Assembly: GCF_000759955.1 (NCBI RefSeq)
Contig: NZ_JNAL01000004.1
Span: 1 to 34,157, forward strand
From: Prochlorococcus marinus str. MIT 9201
Lineage (GTDB): Bacteria > Cyanobacteriota > Cyanobacteriia > PCC-6307 > Cyanobiaceae
Reading direction: 5' to 3'
Length of the DNA: 34,157 nucleotides
The translations under genes were made by a program, and so were the position numbers. Every line of letters starts with the position of its first letter. Position 1 is the first letter of the stretch. The notes under the pieces were generated by a model. It worked only from the letters and a program-made list of their open reading frames with translations, was not told the DNA's origin and ran no database searches. This document shows positions 23,539-32,015 of this stretch, one piece after another.

Positions 23539-24492
23539 ATGAAAGGTCTTAAAAATCAAATCATGAAAAAAACAAGTTTATTTATCTGTACTCTTCTTTT
23601 CATTTCGAGCATCGTATTTTATCCTGAAACCACTTTTGCTTATCCATTTTGGGCTCAGCAAAACTACGAATCCCCAAGAGAAGCTACAGGAAAGATTGTC
23701 TGTGCAAATTGTCATCTAGCTCAGATGCCAACTCTTGCAGAGGTTCCACAATCTGTCGGCGCTGATAGTGTTTTCAAAGCTGTAGTCAAAATACCCTACA
23801 AAAAAGACTTAAAAGAGATCGGAGCTGATGGCTCTGAAGTTCCATTACAAGTTGGTGCTGTTGTAATGCTGCCTGATGGATTCAAACTTGCTCCTCAAGA
23901 AAGATGGACAGAAGAGATCAAAGAAGAGACAGAGGGAGTATACTTCACAAATTACAGTGAAGAGAAAGATAATATAATCATTGTCGGACCTTTGCCTGGC
24001 GATACCAATAAAGAAATCGTTTTTCCTGTACTTTCCCCTGATCCATCCACCAATAAAGAATATCACTATGGAAAATACTCTTTACATATTGGAGGCAACC
24101 GAGGTAGAGGTCAGGTATACCCAACCGGAGACAAAAGCAATAATGTAGTTTTCACCTCATCCACCTCAGGAACTATTAATTCAATAGAAACGATTGAGGA
24201 TGGTAGTTATAAGATCAATATAGAAAACGAAAATGGTCAGATAATTACAGAAGAGGTTCCTGTTGGTCCCCAACTTATCGTAAAAGCACAAGACAAAATT
24301 AATGCAGGTGAGCCGCTTACTAATGATCCAAATGTTGGCGGCTTTGGCCAATTAGATGCAGAGGTTGTACTTCAGAGCCCTTACAGAGTAATTGGATTGA
24401 TTGCATTCTTTATTGGTGTAGGTCTAACACAAATACTTTTAGTATTAAAGAAAAAACAAGTTGAAAAAGTGCAAGCAGCAGAGGGTATCTAA
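23539..24492 (+). CDS. petA: Cytochrome f
   Basis: c-type cytochrome of the b6f complex that passes electrons to plastocyanin. 317 residues. The signal peptide ends before [10 protein letters not shown] (mature Tyr35, whose amino group is the axial haem ligand). The haem site CANCH (Cys55, Cys58, His59) follows. The large lumenal domain includes [18 protein letters not shown] and [20 protein letters not shown]; the C-terminal anchor is [20 protein letters not shown], then a short basic stroma-side tail. The start at 23539 is taken because it directly follows petC; Met9 would give a shorter, still functional-looking signal peptide. Co-transcribed with petC. Confidence 0.97.
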   Translation: MKGLKNQIMKKTSLFICTLLFISSIVFYPETTFAYPFWAQQNYESPREATGKIVCANCHLAQMPTLAEVPQSVGADSVFKAVVKIPYKKDLKEIGADGSEVPLQVGAVVMLPDGFKLAPQERWTEEIKEETEGVYFTNYSEEKDNIIIVGPLPGDTNKEIVFPVLSPDPSTNKEYHYGKYSLHIGGNRGRGQVYPTGDKSNNVVFTSSTSGTINSIETIEDGSYKINIENENGQIITEEVPVGPQLIVKAQDKINAGEPLTNDPNVGGFGQLDAEVVLQSPYRVIGLIAFFIGVGLTQILLVLKKKQVEKVQAAEGI

Positions 24493-24502
24493 CTTTCTTT
24501 AA

Positions 24503-25396
24503 ATGCTTATATTTCAAGCTTTTATACAATCTCCGGGAGAAACTTTTTTAAATTTAGGATTTATAACTATTAGATGGTATGGATTGCTTATTTCCTTTTC
24601 AGTTTTAATCGGCCTATTTATTGCTAAAAAACTTGCAAAGGCAAGGAATATTAACCCAGAATACATTAGTGAAATACTTCCATCATTAATAATCTTTTCA
24701 ATAATTGGAGCTAGAGCTTATTACGTAATTTTTGAGTGGAGGCAATATAGCGGAGAAAACTTTTTTACTTCTTTAGAACTATTCAATAACATCATTCAAA
24801 TTCCCTCTTTTCTGGCAGTTTGGGAAGGAGGCATAGCAATCCATGGAGGTCTAATTGGAGGATTATTATCTATTATCTATTTCTGTAAGTTGAAAAAAAT
24901 TCATTTAAAAACTTTTATAGATATATTAATACCCTCTATTATTCTTGGACAATCTATAGGAAGGTGGGGAAATTTTTTCAATAATGAAGCCTTTGGGGTT
25001 CCCACAAATTTGCCTTGGAAATTATTTATACCTATCCAAAATAGGCCTTTAGAATTTATGAATTACGAATTTTTTCATCCGACTTTTCTCTATGAGTCAT
25101 TATGGAATTTTTTAATATTCATCTTCCTTATTTTTATATTTAATAAACAAAATAAAACAAATTTTTTTAGGCCTGGCTTTATTAGCTTTCTTTATTTAAT
25201 TAGTTATAGCTTTGGTAGATTCTGGATTGAGGGTTTGAGAACTGACCCACTATGTATTGGTGGGCTTCCACCTTTCTGTAGCGGCGGTATAAGAATGGCT
25301 CAATTTATAAGTATTTTTCTATTTTCTTCTGGATTAATTGGAATAATTTTTTTAAGATTAAGAACAAATAGTAGTAAAAATAGAAAGAATGGATAA
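24503..25396 (+). CDS. lgt: Prolipoprotein diacylglyceryl transferase
   Basis: Adds diacylglycerol from phosphatidylglycerol to the lipobox Cys of prolipoproteins, in the plasma membrane. 297 residues with about seven hydrophobic segments. Family hallmarks: [23 protein letters not shown] (catalytic His region), [17 protein letters not shown] (the Lgt signature with Arg and Asn) and [20 protein letters not shown] start 10 nt after petA; the stop overlaps the start of cobM by 8 nt, suggesting petC-petA-lgt-cobM may be read as one unit. Confidence 0.95.
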   Translation: MLIFQAFIQSPGETFLNLGFITIRWYGLLISFSVLIGLFIAKKLAKARNINPEYISEILPSLIIFSIIGARAYYVIFEWRQYSGENFFTSLELFNNIIQIPSFLAVWEGGIAIHGGLIGGLLSIIYFCKLKKIHLKTFIDILIPSIILGQSIGRWGNFFNNEAFGVPTNLPWKLFIPIQNRPLEFMNYEFFHPTFLYESLWNFLIFIFLIFIFNKQNKTNFFRPGFISFLYLISYSFGRFWIEGLRTDPLCIGGLPPFCSGGIRMAQFISIFLFSSGLIGIIFLRLRTNSSKNRKNG

Positions 25397-26144
25397 AAAA
25401 ATATCCTTTATTGGCGTTGGTCCAGGCGATCCAGATTTATTAACGCTTAAAGCTTTAAAAAAGATAAAAATTGCAGATGTCATTATTTGGACTGATTCTC
25501 TAATTCCTGAAAAGATTTTAGATTTTTCTAAAGAAGGTTCTGAAAAAATAAAAACGAGTTCGCTCAACTTAGAGCAAATCACCTCGATTATGATAAAAAA
25601 AATTCAAGAAGGTAAAAATGTTACAAGGTTGCATGATGGAGACCCTTGTCTTTTTGGCGCGATTAGAGAACAAATAGAAATTTTAAAAAAAGAAGAAATT
25701 GAAATCGAAGTTATTCCAGGTGTAAGTGCCTTTCAAGTCGCAGCAGCATATCATGAAGCTGAGTTAACTATTCCTGACGTAACGCAAACAATAATTTTGA
25801 CAAGAGCAGGAGGAAGAACTGGTATGCCCGAGAAAGAATCTCTAAAAGATCTTGCGAAACACAATTCCTCTTTATGCCTTTATCTAAGTGCTAGGCATGT
25901 AAAAAGGTCTCAAGAAACTTTACTAGAGTTTTATCCCCAAGATACTAAAGTTATTGTTGGATACAGGGTTTCTTGGGATGATGGTTGGACATCATTAATA
26001 GAATTAAAAGATATGGAAAATTTTTCTATTGAAAAAAAATTAATTAGAACAACTATTTACATAATTAGTCCAGCAATTAATCATTCTCAAAACAGATCTA
26101 ATCTATACAATCCAGCATATAGGCATCTCTTTAGAAATAAATAA
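25389..26144 (+). CDS. cobM: Precorrin-4 C11-methyltransferase
   Basis: SAM-dependent methyltransferase of the corrin ring in cobalamin synthesis. 251 residues. [17 protein letters not shown] (residues 6-22) is the N-terminal SAM/tetrapyrrole-binding loop, [17 protein letters not shown] the second loop, and [20 protein letters not shown] the third. [17 protein letters not shown] is characteristic of CobM/CbiF rather than CobI/CobJ. ATG start overlapping the end of lgt by 8 nt. Prochlorococcus makes pseudo-cobalamin by this route; other cob genes are not in the window. Confidence 0.93.
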   Translation: MDKKISFIGVGPGDPDLLTLKALKKIKIADVIIWTDSLIPEKILDFSKEGSEKIKTSSLNLEQITSIMIKKIQEGKNVTRLHDGDPCLFGAIREQIEILKKEEIEIEVIPGVSAFQVAAAYHEAELTIPDVTQTIILTRAGGRTGMPEKESLKDLAKHNSSLCLYLSARHVKRSQETLLEFYPQDTKVIVGYRVSWDDGWTSLIELKDMENFSIEKKLIRTTIYIISPAINHSQNRSNLYNPAYRHLFRNK

Positions 26145-26190
26145 TCGTAAAGTTGATAGATAAATATTAATTACTATAATTAGTAAAAAT

Positions 26191-26712
26191 TTGTTTGCTT
26201 TGAAAGAAATAAAATCTAATTCAAAAGAAAATACCAATATAGAACAATCCTCTTTAAAGAGAATTGGAAATTTTATTAAAGAGGCAAGGTTAAGTAGAGA
26301 CCAATCTGTTGAAGAATTAGCTTCTGATTTAAAAATTGGATCTCATCAACTAAAAGCCATTGAAGAAGGGAATGAAGAAGAGCTACCTGAAAAAGTATTT
26401 GTCAAAGCAATGGTTCGTCGAATTTCACAGAAGCTGAAACTTGATACAGAATTTATAATGAATGAATTCAAGACAGATAGGAAAGAGATAAAAATAGAAG
26501 AAATAGTTGAAGAAGTGGCTAAAAAAACTAATAAAACTAATAAAACTAATAAAACTAGTCAATCTAAGGGTCCAGGTCGAGCAGGGTTCTTAGTATTTAT
26601 TTTAATTTCAGGCTTTCTCGGACTAGTCACCTCATCCTTAATTTTTAATTTATTTTCAGAATCTTTTCAAAATCAAACTCCAAAGCAAGAACTTATTAAA
26701 AAAACTAAATAA
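26191..26712 (+). CDS. RodZ-like helix-turn-helix membrane protein
   Basis: 173 residues: an XRE-type HTH at the N-terminus (about residues 25-90: IGNFIKEARLSRDQSVEELA, IKAIEEGNEEELPEKVFVKAMVRRIS without the intervening letters being exact family consensus), a low-complexity linker with four KTN-type units (NKTNKTNKT), and one membrane segment (about residues 130-150, GFLVFILISGFLGLVTSSLIF). This order, cytoplasmic HTH then single TM, is that of RodZ, the MreB-associated cell-shape protein, but the periplasmic domain here is only about 20 residues, much shorter than in E. coli RodZ. A role in cell shape is inferred. The start is TTG at 26191. The 3' end overlaps ppx/gppA by 8 nt. Confidence 0.75.
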   Translation: MFALKEIKSNSKENTNIEQSSLKRIGNFIKEARLSRDQSVEELASDLKIGSHQLKAIEEGNEEELPEKVFVKAMVRRISQKLKLDTEFIMNEFKTDRKEIKIEEIVEEVAKKTNKTNKTNKTSQSKGPGRAGFLVFILISGFLGLVTSSLIFNLFSESFQNQTPKQELIKKTK

Positions 26713-28300
26713 CTTTTAAATCCAAATTCTTTAATTCTTTTACAACATTACGGCATAATCCTAAGTTCCATTTTTCAAGGAGAAGATCATGGTCTCTATT
26801 AAAAGGTACAAGTTCAAATGTAAGAATATTTTCCTGCAATTCTATTTGAATTGAGGAGATTACCTTGTCAGGTCTTTGATCAAGAGATGCTGCCATTCTT
26901 AAAATTAATGACATTTCAAGAACTAATGTTTTATCTTCTTTGGATATTAAATTTTGCCAAGACTCATGTCTTTTCTTAGGTAGAGTCTTTCTATGGTATC
27001 TAGCGATTGAAGCAATAATATTTGTTTCTGCTTCAGAATATCCTAACAACTCGCAATTTTTTATTAAGTACCAAGAGTGTTTGTGATAAGAACCAACATT
27101 TACGTATTTACCACAATCGTAAAGATTAGACGCCGCCCAAAGAAGTTCTTTAGCTTTAGAGTCATTATCGCTATGAAAGATATTTTTAGTCTGATCATAG
27201 ATTTGAAAAGCAATATCGATAACTTTCTCAGCTCTTTTAATATCTACTCCAAACTTTTTAGCCTGATGAACTATGGTTGTTTTTCTAATATTGCTTTGAA
27301 TATTTAACTCATTTTTTATTATCCCTTTACGAAGCATCCAATCAACAACTAAACCCTCTCGGAGCGCCCTCTCACTTATTATTAATTCATTAAAGTTTAA
27401 CATCTCCATTGCGGTGTTTAATATCAATGCACCTGGAATAATTATTTCTGCTCTTCTCTCACTTAATGAAGGTATTTTCTTGATTTCCGAAACTGGCAAT
27501 TTAATAAGTTTTTCCAATATATTCTTTAAATTTTCCCGTTTAAATTTATAACCATGCAACTTTTGTTTAGATTCGCCTAAATCATCTGAAATCAAATTTC
27601 CTAATGAAGTTGCAGTGCCACTTGTTGCAATCATAGATAAAGGGTTATCTACCTTAGATCTACTCTTAATTTTTCGAACGGATGGTTCTAAAGATCCTTG
27701 AATAAAAGTTTTTAGAAACCTATATCTTTCTGAATTTATAGACTCTTTATTAAAAAAATCATTCTTAAGTCTTACCGCTCCAATTCTCGAAGAGGTAAGA
27801 GCTATTGCATCTTTTTTATCCGCAAGTATTAATTCTGTAGATCCTCCTCCAATATCTATGATTACGAAAGACTGATCTTCTAAAGCCATCCCAGAAAGAA
27901 CACCAAGATAAATTAATCTGGCTTCTTCAGAACCACTTATCATTTCTATTTGAATAGCAGTTTCATCAAGAACTCTTCTAATAAAATCTTGACCGTTTGG
28001 AGCTTCCCTAACTGCACTAGTTGCTGCTGTTACTATTTGTTTTACTCCATTACTTTTACAATATTCCTTAAATCTCTTAAGAGTAACTAAGGCTCTTTTG
28101 ATTGATTCTTCAGTAAGATTACCATCCTCATCTCTTTCTCCAAGACGAGTGGTGGATTTATCAGTAAATTTTATTGAAAATGATTTTAATTCTAGATTAA
28201 TTTCGGCTACCAAGAGATGTGTAGAGTTAGTTCCAATATCTATCGAAGCTACTAAAATTTGCTTTTCTTGAAAATATCCTAAATCTTTTTTCTGTATCAT
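26705..28300 (-). CDS. ppx: Exopolyphosphatase / guanosine pentaphosphate phosphohydrolase (Ppx/GppA family)
   Basis: Hydrolyses terminal phosphate from polyphosphate or pppGpp. 531 residues. N-terminal ASK-HA fold: SIDIGTNSTHLLVAEI (phosphate-1 loop), TRLGERDEDGNLTE, AATSAVREAPNG, GSEEARLIYLGV, VIDIGGGSTELIL (phosphate-2 loop) and ATSGTATSLGNLI. The C-terminal half is an HD-like helical domain with AASNLYDCGKYV and SIARYHRK. Ppx and GppA cannot be told apart from sequence alone. ATG start. Convergent with the RodZ-like gene and divergent from ubiA, with 104 nt between starts. In phosphate-poor oceans a polyphosphate enzyme is an expected part of the core genome. Confidence 0.92.
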   Translation of the reverse strand: MIQKKDLGYFQEKQILVASIDIGTNSTHLLVAEINLELKSFSIKFTDKSTTRLGERDEDGNLTEESIKRALVTLKRFKEYCKSNGVKQIVTAATSAVREAPNGQDFIRRVLDETAIQIEMISGSEEARLIYLGVLSGMALEDQSFVIIDIGGGSTELILADKKDAIALTSSRIGAVRLKNDFFNKESINSERYRFLKTFIQGSLEPSVRKIKSRSKVDNPLSMIATSGTATSLGNLISDDLGESKQKLHGYKFKRENLKNILEKLIKLPVSEIKKIPSLSERRAEIIIPGALILNTAMEMLNFNELIISERALREGLVVDWMLRKGIIKNELNIQSNIRKTTIVHQAKKFGVDIKRAEKVIDIAFQIYDQTKNIFHSDNDSKAKELLWAASNLYDCGKYVNVGSYHKHSWYLIKNCELLGYSEAETNIIASIARYHRKTLPKKRHESWQNLISKEDKTLVLEMSLILRMAASLDQRPDKVISSIQIELQENILTFELVPFNRDHDLLLEKWNLGLCRNVVKELKNLDLKVI

Positions 28301-28404
28301 TTCTTTTTATAAGATGCAGATATCTTTAATCCATTAATAAATATACTCAAGATTGATTATTAAATAATAGAAATCAGTTAATCCCAGTAAGATTATTTAA
28401 AGTT

Positions 28405-29310
28405 ATGAAATATACAATAGGTTATATGCAAAAAAAACACCAAATTAAATTAAGCACTTTTTTTGAATTATTAAGGTGGAATAAGCCTACTGGAAGGATG
28501 ATCTTACTTATTCCTGCTGGATGGAGTTTATATTTAACACCAGATGCTAATCCAACATTTTTAATGTTGTTAAGAATAATCCTGGGAGGACTACTAGTAA
28601 GTGGATTAGGCTGCGTGGTTAATGATATTTGGGATAAAAAAATTGATCAAAGAGTTTTCAGGACAAAAAATAGACCTCTAGCTGCAAATAAAATCAGTCT
28701 TAAAATGGCTTATTTAATTCTTTTCTTTTTAATTTTATGTAGTTTCTTTTTAACTTTGTCACTGCCACAACCTGGAAGGATACTTTCCATTTCACTCGCT
28801 TTTATAGCTTTACCTATTATTTTAATTTATCCTTCTGCCAAAAGATGGTTTAAATATCCTCAATTAATATTATCAATATGCTGGGGTTTTGCTGTCTTAA
28901 TTCCCTGGGCAGCAAATGAGGGGAATTTGAATAGTAATGTTTTATTGTTTTGCTGGCTAGCTACCATTTTTTGGACTTTTGGCTTTGACACGATTTATGC
29001 TTTAGCAGATAAAAAATATGATATCAAAATTGGAATAAATAGTTCCGCTGTTAACCTCCAGAAAAATACAAGATTAATTATTCAAATTTGTTATTTTTTA
29101 ACTTCTATTTTTCTCGCATTATGCGGATTTATTAATCAAATGGATTTTGTTTTTTGGCCAATTTGGCTTACAGTGTCAATCTTAATGCAGAGAGATATAC
29201 TAAAGGTATTTCCTGAAGAAAAACAATCAATAAAAAATATTGGGAATCACTTCAAAAATCAATCAATTTATGGAGGAGTTCTTCTATTAGGAATTATTAT
29301 TGCCTCATAA
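28405..29310 (+). CDS. ubiA: 4-hydroxybenzoate polyprenyltransferase (UbiA family, plastoquinone synthesis)
   Basis: Joins a long isoprenoid chain to 4-hydroxybenzoate; in cyanobacteria this is the first committed step of plastoquinone-9. 301 residues, eight or nine hydrophobic segments. First Asp-rich motif: NDIWDKKIDQRVFRTKNRPLA (about residues 73-93, with ND-x2-D-x3-D). Second: DTIYALADKKYDIKIG (about residues 195-210). RWNKPTGRMILLIPAGWSLYL is the usual N-terminal helix. Two ATGs (28405 and 28426) are possible; the first is taken. Other UbiA members make chlorophyll or haem a; the second motif YALADKKYD favours the 4-HB type. Confidence 0.9.
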   Translation: MKYTIGYMQKKHQIKLSTFFELLRWNKPTGRMILLIPAGWSLYLTPDANPTFLMLLRIILGGLLVSGLGCVVNDIWDKKIDQRVFRTKNRPLAANKISLKMAYLILFFLILCSFFLTLSLPQPGRILSISLAFIALPIILIYPSAKRWFKYPQLILSICWGFAVLIPWAANEGNLNSNVLLFCWLATIFWTFGFDTIYALADKKYDIKIGINSSAVNLQKNTRLIIQICYFLTSIFLALCGFINQMDFVFWPIWLTVSILMQRDILKVFPEEKQSIKNIGNHFKNQSIYGGVLLLGIIIAS

Positions 29311-29319
29311 ATTCTAAAT

Positions 29320-30189
29320 ATGGTTTTTAGATTAAAAGAAGGTGATTTAATCGATATTTTAGCTCCAGGCTCCTTTATTGATGATGTAGAAAATTTTCAA
29401 AAAGGCATAAAAATCTTAAAAAGCTGGGGCTTAGAAGTTAATGCAAATAATTCTCTATCAAAAAAATTTGGTTATTTTGCAGGTGATGATCTAACTAGAT
29501 TTGAAGAACTGGAAAAAGCACAAAATAGTAAGCTAATCATTTTTGCAAAAGGAGGCTGGGGTTCAGCAAGAATATTAGAAAAAGAACCTTCTTGGAGGCA
29601 TGGTTTAATGCTTGGATTCTCAGATACATGTTCTTTATTACTATCAAAATATTCGCAAGGATTTATTGGTTCTATTCATGGGCCCATGGTTACAACCCTT
29701 TTCAAAGAACCAGAGTGGAGTATTGAGAGATTAAAAAACTTTCTTTTTGAAGGATATGTGGAGGACATAATAGGGATCCCTCTAAGAGGAGGAAAAGCTA
29801 AAGGAGAAATAATTGTTTCTAACTTGACTATTGCTACTTTTTTAATAGGTACTAATCACTTCCCAGATTGCAAAGGGAAAATAATAATTTTTGAAGATAT
29901 TAATGAAGATATTTATAAAATTGATCGCATGTTGACTTACCTTAGGATGACAAAAATACTTACTGAAATTGCAGGTATTGGATTCGGGAATTTCTCTAAT
30001 GATGCATGCGAACCTGAATGGAAAGATTTACTAAAAAACTGCATTTTTGAAAGACTGAAAGATTTTAATTTTCCTATTCTTTTTGACCTCCCCATAGGCC
30101 ACATTTCGGGTAATGCCTGCATTCCTTTGGGATATGAAGCCACCTTAAATGGTGATGATGGTATTCTTAGTATCGATATACCTTTTTAA
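29320..30189 (+). CDS. LD-carboxypeptidase / MccF-like S66 family peptidase
   Basis: 289 residues. DLIDILAPGSFIDDVENF at the start, AKGGWGSARIL (nucleophile-region glycine turn), LGFSDTCSLLL with SIHGPM, and a later IGHISGNACIPLG segment carrying the second catalytic His. Family S66 uses a Ser-Glu-His triad; the nucleophile Ser is expected in LGFSDTC. Known members recycle murein tetrapeptides (LdcA) or cleave microcin C (MccF). In this context cell-wall recycling is the simpler reading. ATG start 10 nt after ubiA, same strand. Its TAA directly abuts the ispD stop codon on the other strand. Confidence 0.85.
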   Translation: MVFRLKEGDLIDILAPGSFIDDVENFQKGIKILKSWGLEVNANNSLSKKFGYFAGDDLTRFEELEKAQNSKLIIFAKGGWGSARILEKEPSWRHGLMLGFSDTCSLLLSKYSQGFIGSIHGPMVTTLFKEPEWSIERLKNFLFEGYVEDIIGIPLRGGKAKGEIIVSNLTIATFLIGTNHFPDCKGKIIIFEDINEDIYKIDRMLTYLRMTKILTEIAGIGFGNFSNDACEPEWKDLLKNCIFERLKDFNFPILFDLPIGHISGNACIPLGYEATLNGDDGILSIDIPF

Positions 30190-30861
30190 CTAAGGTTTCT
30201 TCACAAAAAGTTTCGCTATTTTCAAATCTAAAGGAGATGTAATTTTTATATTTGAATAAGTTCCTTCAATAATCTTTACTTTCCAATCAAGCATTTCGAA
30301 TAGTGAGGCATCATCTGTCACATTCCAGTTTTTATCAATTGCCATCGAATGAGCTTTTTTTAATCTATCTACTAAAAAGCCCTGAGGAGTTTGGGCAGCC
30401 CATAAATAATTTCTATCTGGTGTTTCCTTTATAAAGCCCTCGTTATCAACTATCTTTATTGTGTCAGTTACCTTAGTAGCCAAGATAACAGCTGTATTTT
30501 CATCCAATTGCTTGGCACATTGGTCTATTAATTCAGGATTAATTAGACATCTAGCACCATCATGTATTAAAACTTTTTCTGCATCTTTTGGCAGCTCTTT
30601 TAAACCATTAAAAACTGACTGTTGTCTTGTTTCACCACCATTAATCCAATGAACTATATCGGCAAACTCCTTTGCTGAATTTAATAATAATTCTTTGTCT
30701 TTCGGTTGCCCAATTATTCCAACCCAATTTATTGAGCTTGCAGAAAATACAGATTTAAGTGTCCAATAAATCAAAGACTCCCCCTCTAGATCAATGAGTA
30801 ATTTATTTTTTCCAGCTTTCATTCTGCTACCACTACCTGCAGCTGGTATTAAAAAATGCAC
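30190..30861 (-). CDS. ispD: 2-C-methyl-D-erythritol 4-phosphate cytidylyltransferase
   Basis: Third step of the MEP isoprenoid route, supplying carotenoids, phytol and quinone tails. 223 residues. [21 protein letters not shown] (CTP-binding loop), [39 protein letters not shown] and WAAQTPQGF are the IspD signature elements; VTDDASLFE lies near the C-terminus. The start is GTG at 30861. Divergent from fabG (93 nt between starts) and end-to-end with the LD-carboxypeptidase gene with no spare base. Confidence 0.96.
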   Translation of the reverse strand: MHFLIPAAGSGSRMKAGKNKLLIDLEGESLIYWTLKSVFSASSINWVGIIGQPKDKELLLNSAKEFADIVHWINGGETRQQSVFNGLKELPKDAEKVLIHDGARCLINPELIDQCAKQLDENTAVILATKVTDTIKIVDNEGFIKETPDRNYLWAAQTPQGFLVDRLKKAHSMAIDKNWNVTDDASLFEMLDWKVKIIEGTYSNIKITSPLDLKIAKLFVKKP

Positions 30862-30954
30862 GATAAAAAGGTCTTAATATTTTCTAGACAATTATAAATA
30901 AAAGCAATATCTTTACACAAATAGTACTACGATTGAAAATTATAAAATCTCATA

Positions 30955-31704
30955 ATGTCCAATACAGATTCATTATCAGGCAAAGTTGCTTTAATTACTG
31001 GAGCTAGCAGAGGAATTGGTAAAGAAATTGCTTTAGAACTAAGTCGGTTAGGAGCAGAAGTTTTTGTAAATTACTCTTCATCCGATGAAAAAGCAGAAGA
31101 AGTTGTAAATTCAATAAAAAATTCGGGAGGCAAAGCTCACAAATTAAAATTTGATGTATCAAAAGAGGATTCTGTCAGTTCAGCTTTTGAAGAAATCATA
31201 AAAATTAATGGCACCATTGATATCCTCATTAACAATGCTGGAATTACTAGAGATGGACTATTGATGAGAATGAAATCAGAACAATGGGATGACGTACTAA
31301 ATACTAACTTAAAAGGAGTTTTTCTTTGTACAAAATATGCTTCAAAATTTATGATGAAAAAGAGAAGCGGTAGCATAGTAAATATTTCATCTGTTGTTGG
31401 ATTAATTGGTAATCCCGGCCAAGCAAATTATTCTGCAGCCAAAGCTGGAGTGATTGGTTTCACCAAAACTTGCGCTAAAGAATTTGCTTCAAGAGGTATA
31501 AACGTAAATGCAATAGCTCCAGGCTTTATAGAAACAGAGATGACTGAAAAACTTAATACTGAAGATATTCTTAAAGTTATTCCTTTAGGGAAATTAGGAA
31601 GTTGTTCACAAATTGCAGACTTAGTATCATTCTTAGTTTCAAGTAATGCTGGGAATTACATTACAGGACAAACAATCAGTATAGATGGAGGCATGAGTAT
31701 TTAA
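30955..31704 (+). CDS. fabG: 3-oxoacyl-[acyl-carrier-protein] reductase
   Basis: NADPH-dependent reductase of the type II fatty-acid elongation cycle. 249 residues. TGASRGIGKEIA (cofactor loop, about residues 16-27), DILINNAGITRDGLLMRM (about 86-103), NISSVVGLIGNPGQANYSAAKAG with catalytic Ser, Tyr and Lys (Y-x3-K), and IAPGFIETEMTEKL. The NPGQANYSAAKAG sequence is typical of FabG rather than general SDRs. ATG start. Followed by an opposing 59-aa membrane-protein gene with no intergenic space (0 nt). Confidence 0.96.
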   Translation: MSNTDSLSGKVALITGASRGIGKEIALELSRLGAEVFVNYSSSDEKAEEVVNSIKNSGGKAHKLKFDVSKEDSVSSAFEEIIKINGTIDILINNAGITRDGLLMRMKSEQWDDVLNTNLKGVFLCTKYASKFMMKKRSGSIVNISSVVGLIGNPGQANYSAAKAGVIGFTKTCAKEFASRGINVNAIAPGFIETEMTEKLNTEDILKVIPLGKLGSCSQIADLVSFLVSSNAGNYITGQTISIDGGMSI

Positions 31705-31884
31705 TTATGTACTTTCGTAAGGTTGACCTAATTCATCTCTCAACCTTCTAATTTTTTGTAACAGTTTTAGTCTTCGACTTCTAGCAGTTAAAGTCAGGAA
31801 AAACCTTAGTGGGAAGTATATTAGTGTCATAGCAATCGCGAGGATTGCGGTAAGAGTAAAAATAAGATTATTTGTTTCATCCAT
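31705..31884 (-). CDS. Small membrane protein, 59 aa
   Basis: ATG at 31884 to TAA at 31707-31705. A short acidic N-terminus (MDETNN), one hydrophobic helix (LIFTLTAILAIAMTLIYFPL, about residues 7-27), then a strongly basic amphipathic part (TARSRRLKLLQKIRRLRDEL) and GQPYEST. The positive-inside pattern places the C-terminal side in the cytoplasm. I do not know its family. Its stop adjoins the fabG stop, and it is divergent from groEL, which is consistent with a true gene filling the gap. Confidence 0.7.
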   Translation of the reverse strand: MDETNNLIFTLTAILAIAMTLIYFPLRFFLTLTARSRRLKLLQKIRRLRDELGQPYEST

Positions 31885-32015
31885 ATCTTAAAGATACTCT
31901 TATTTGAATTAATTTGTATGTCTCATTAAAAGAAATTCGGCTTTCCCCACTTAATTAAATATCCCTTAAAAATGATTCTATGGGAGATTAGAATAAGTTA
32001 AAAGATCCAGTAAAG
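31885..32015. promoter_or_regulatory. Upstream region of groEL (divergent)
   Basis: 131 bp between the 59-aa gene and groEL. No CIRCE element (TTAGCACTC-N9-GAGTGCTAA) and no groES-like frame are present. AT-rich with several possible -10 boxes; I cannot choose one. Confidence 0.4.

Noticed and set aside
31885-32015. CIRCE/HrcA operator before groEL
   Set aside because: No TTAGCACTC or GAGTGCTAA half-site is present.
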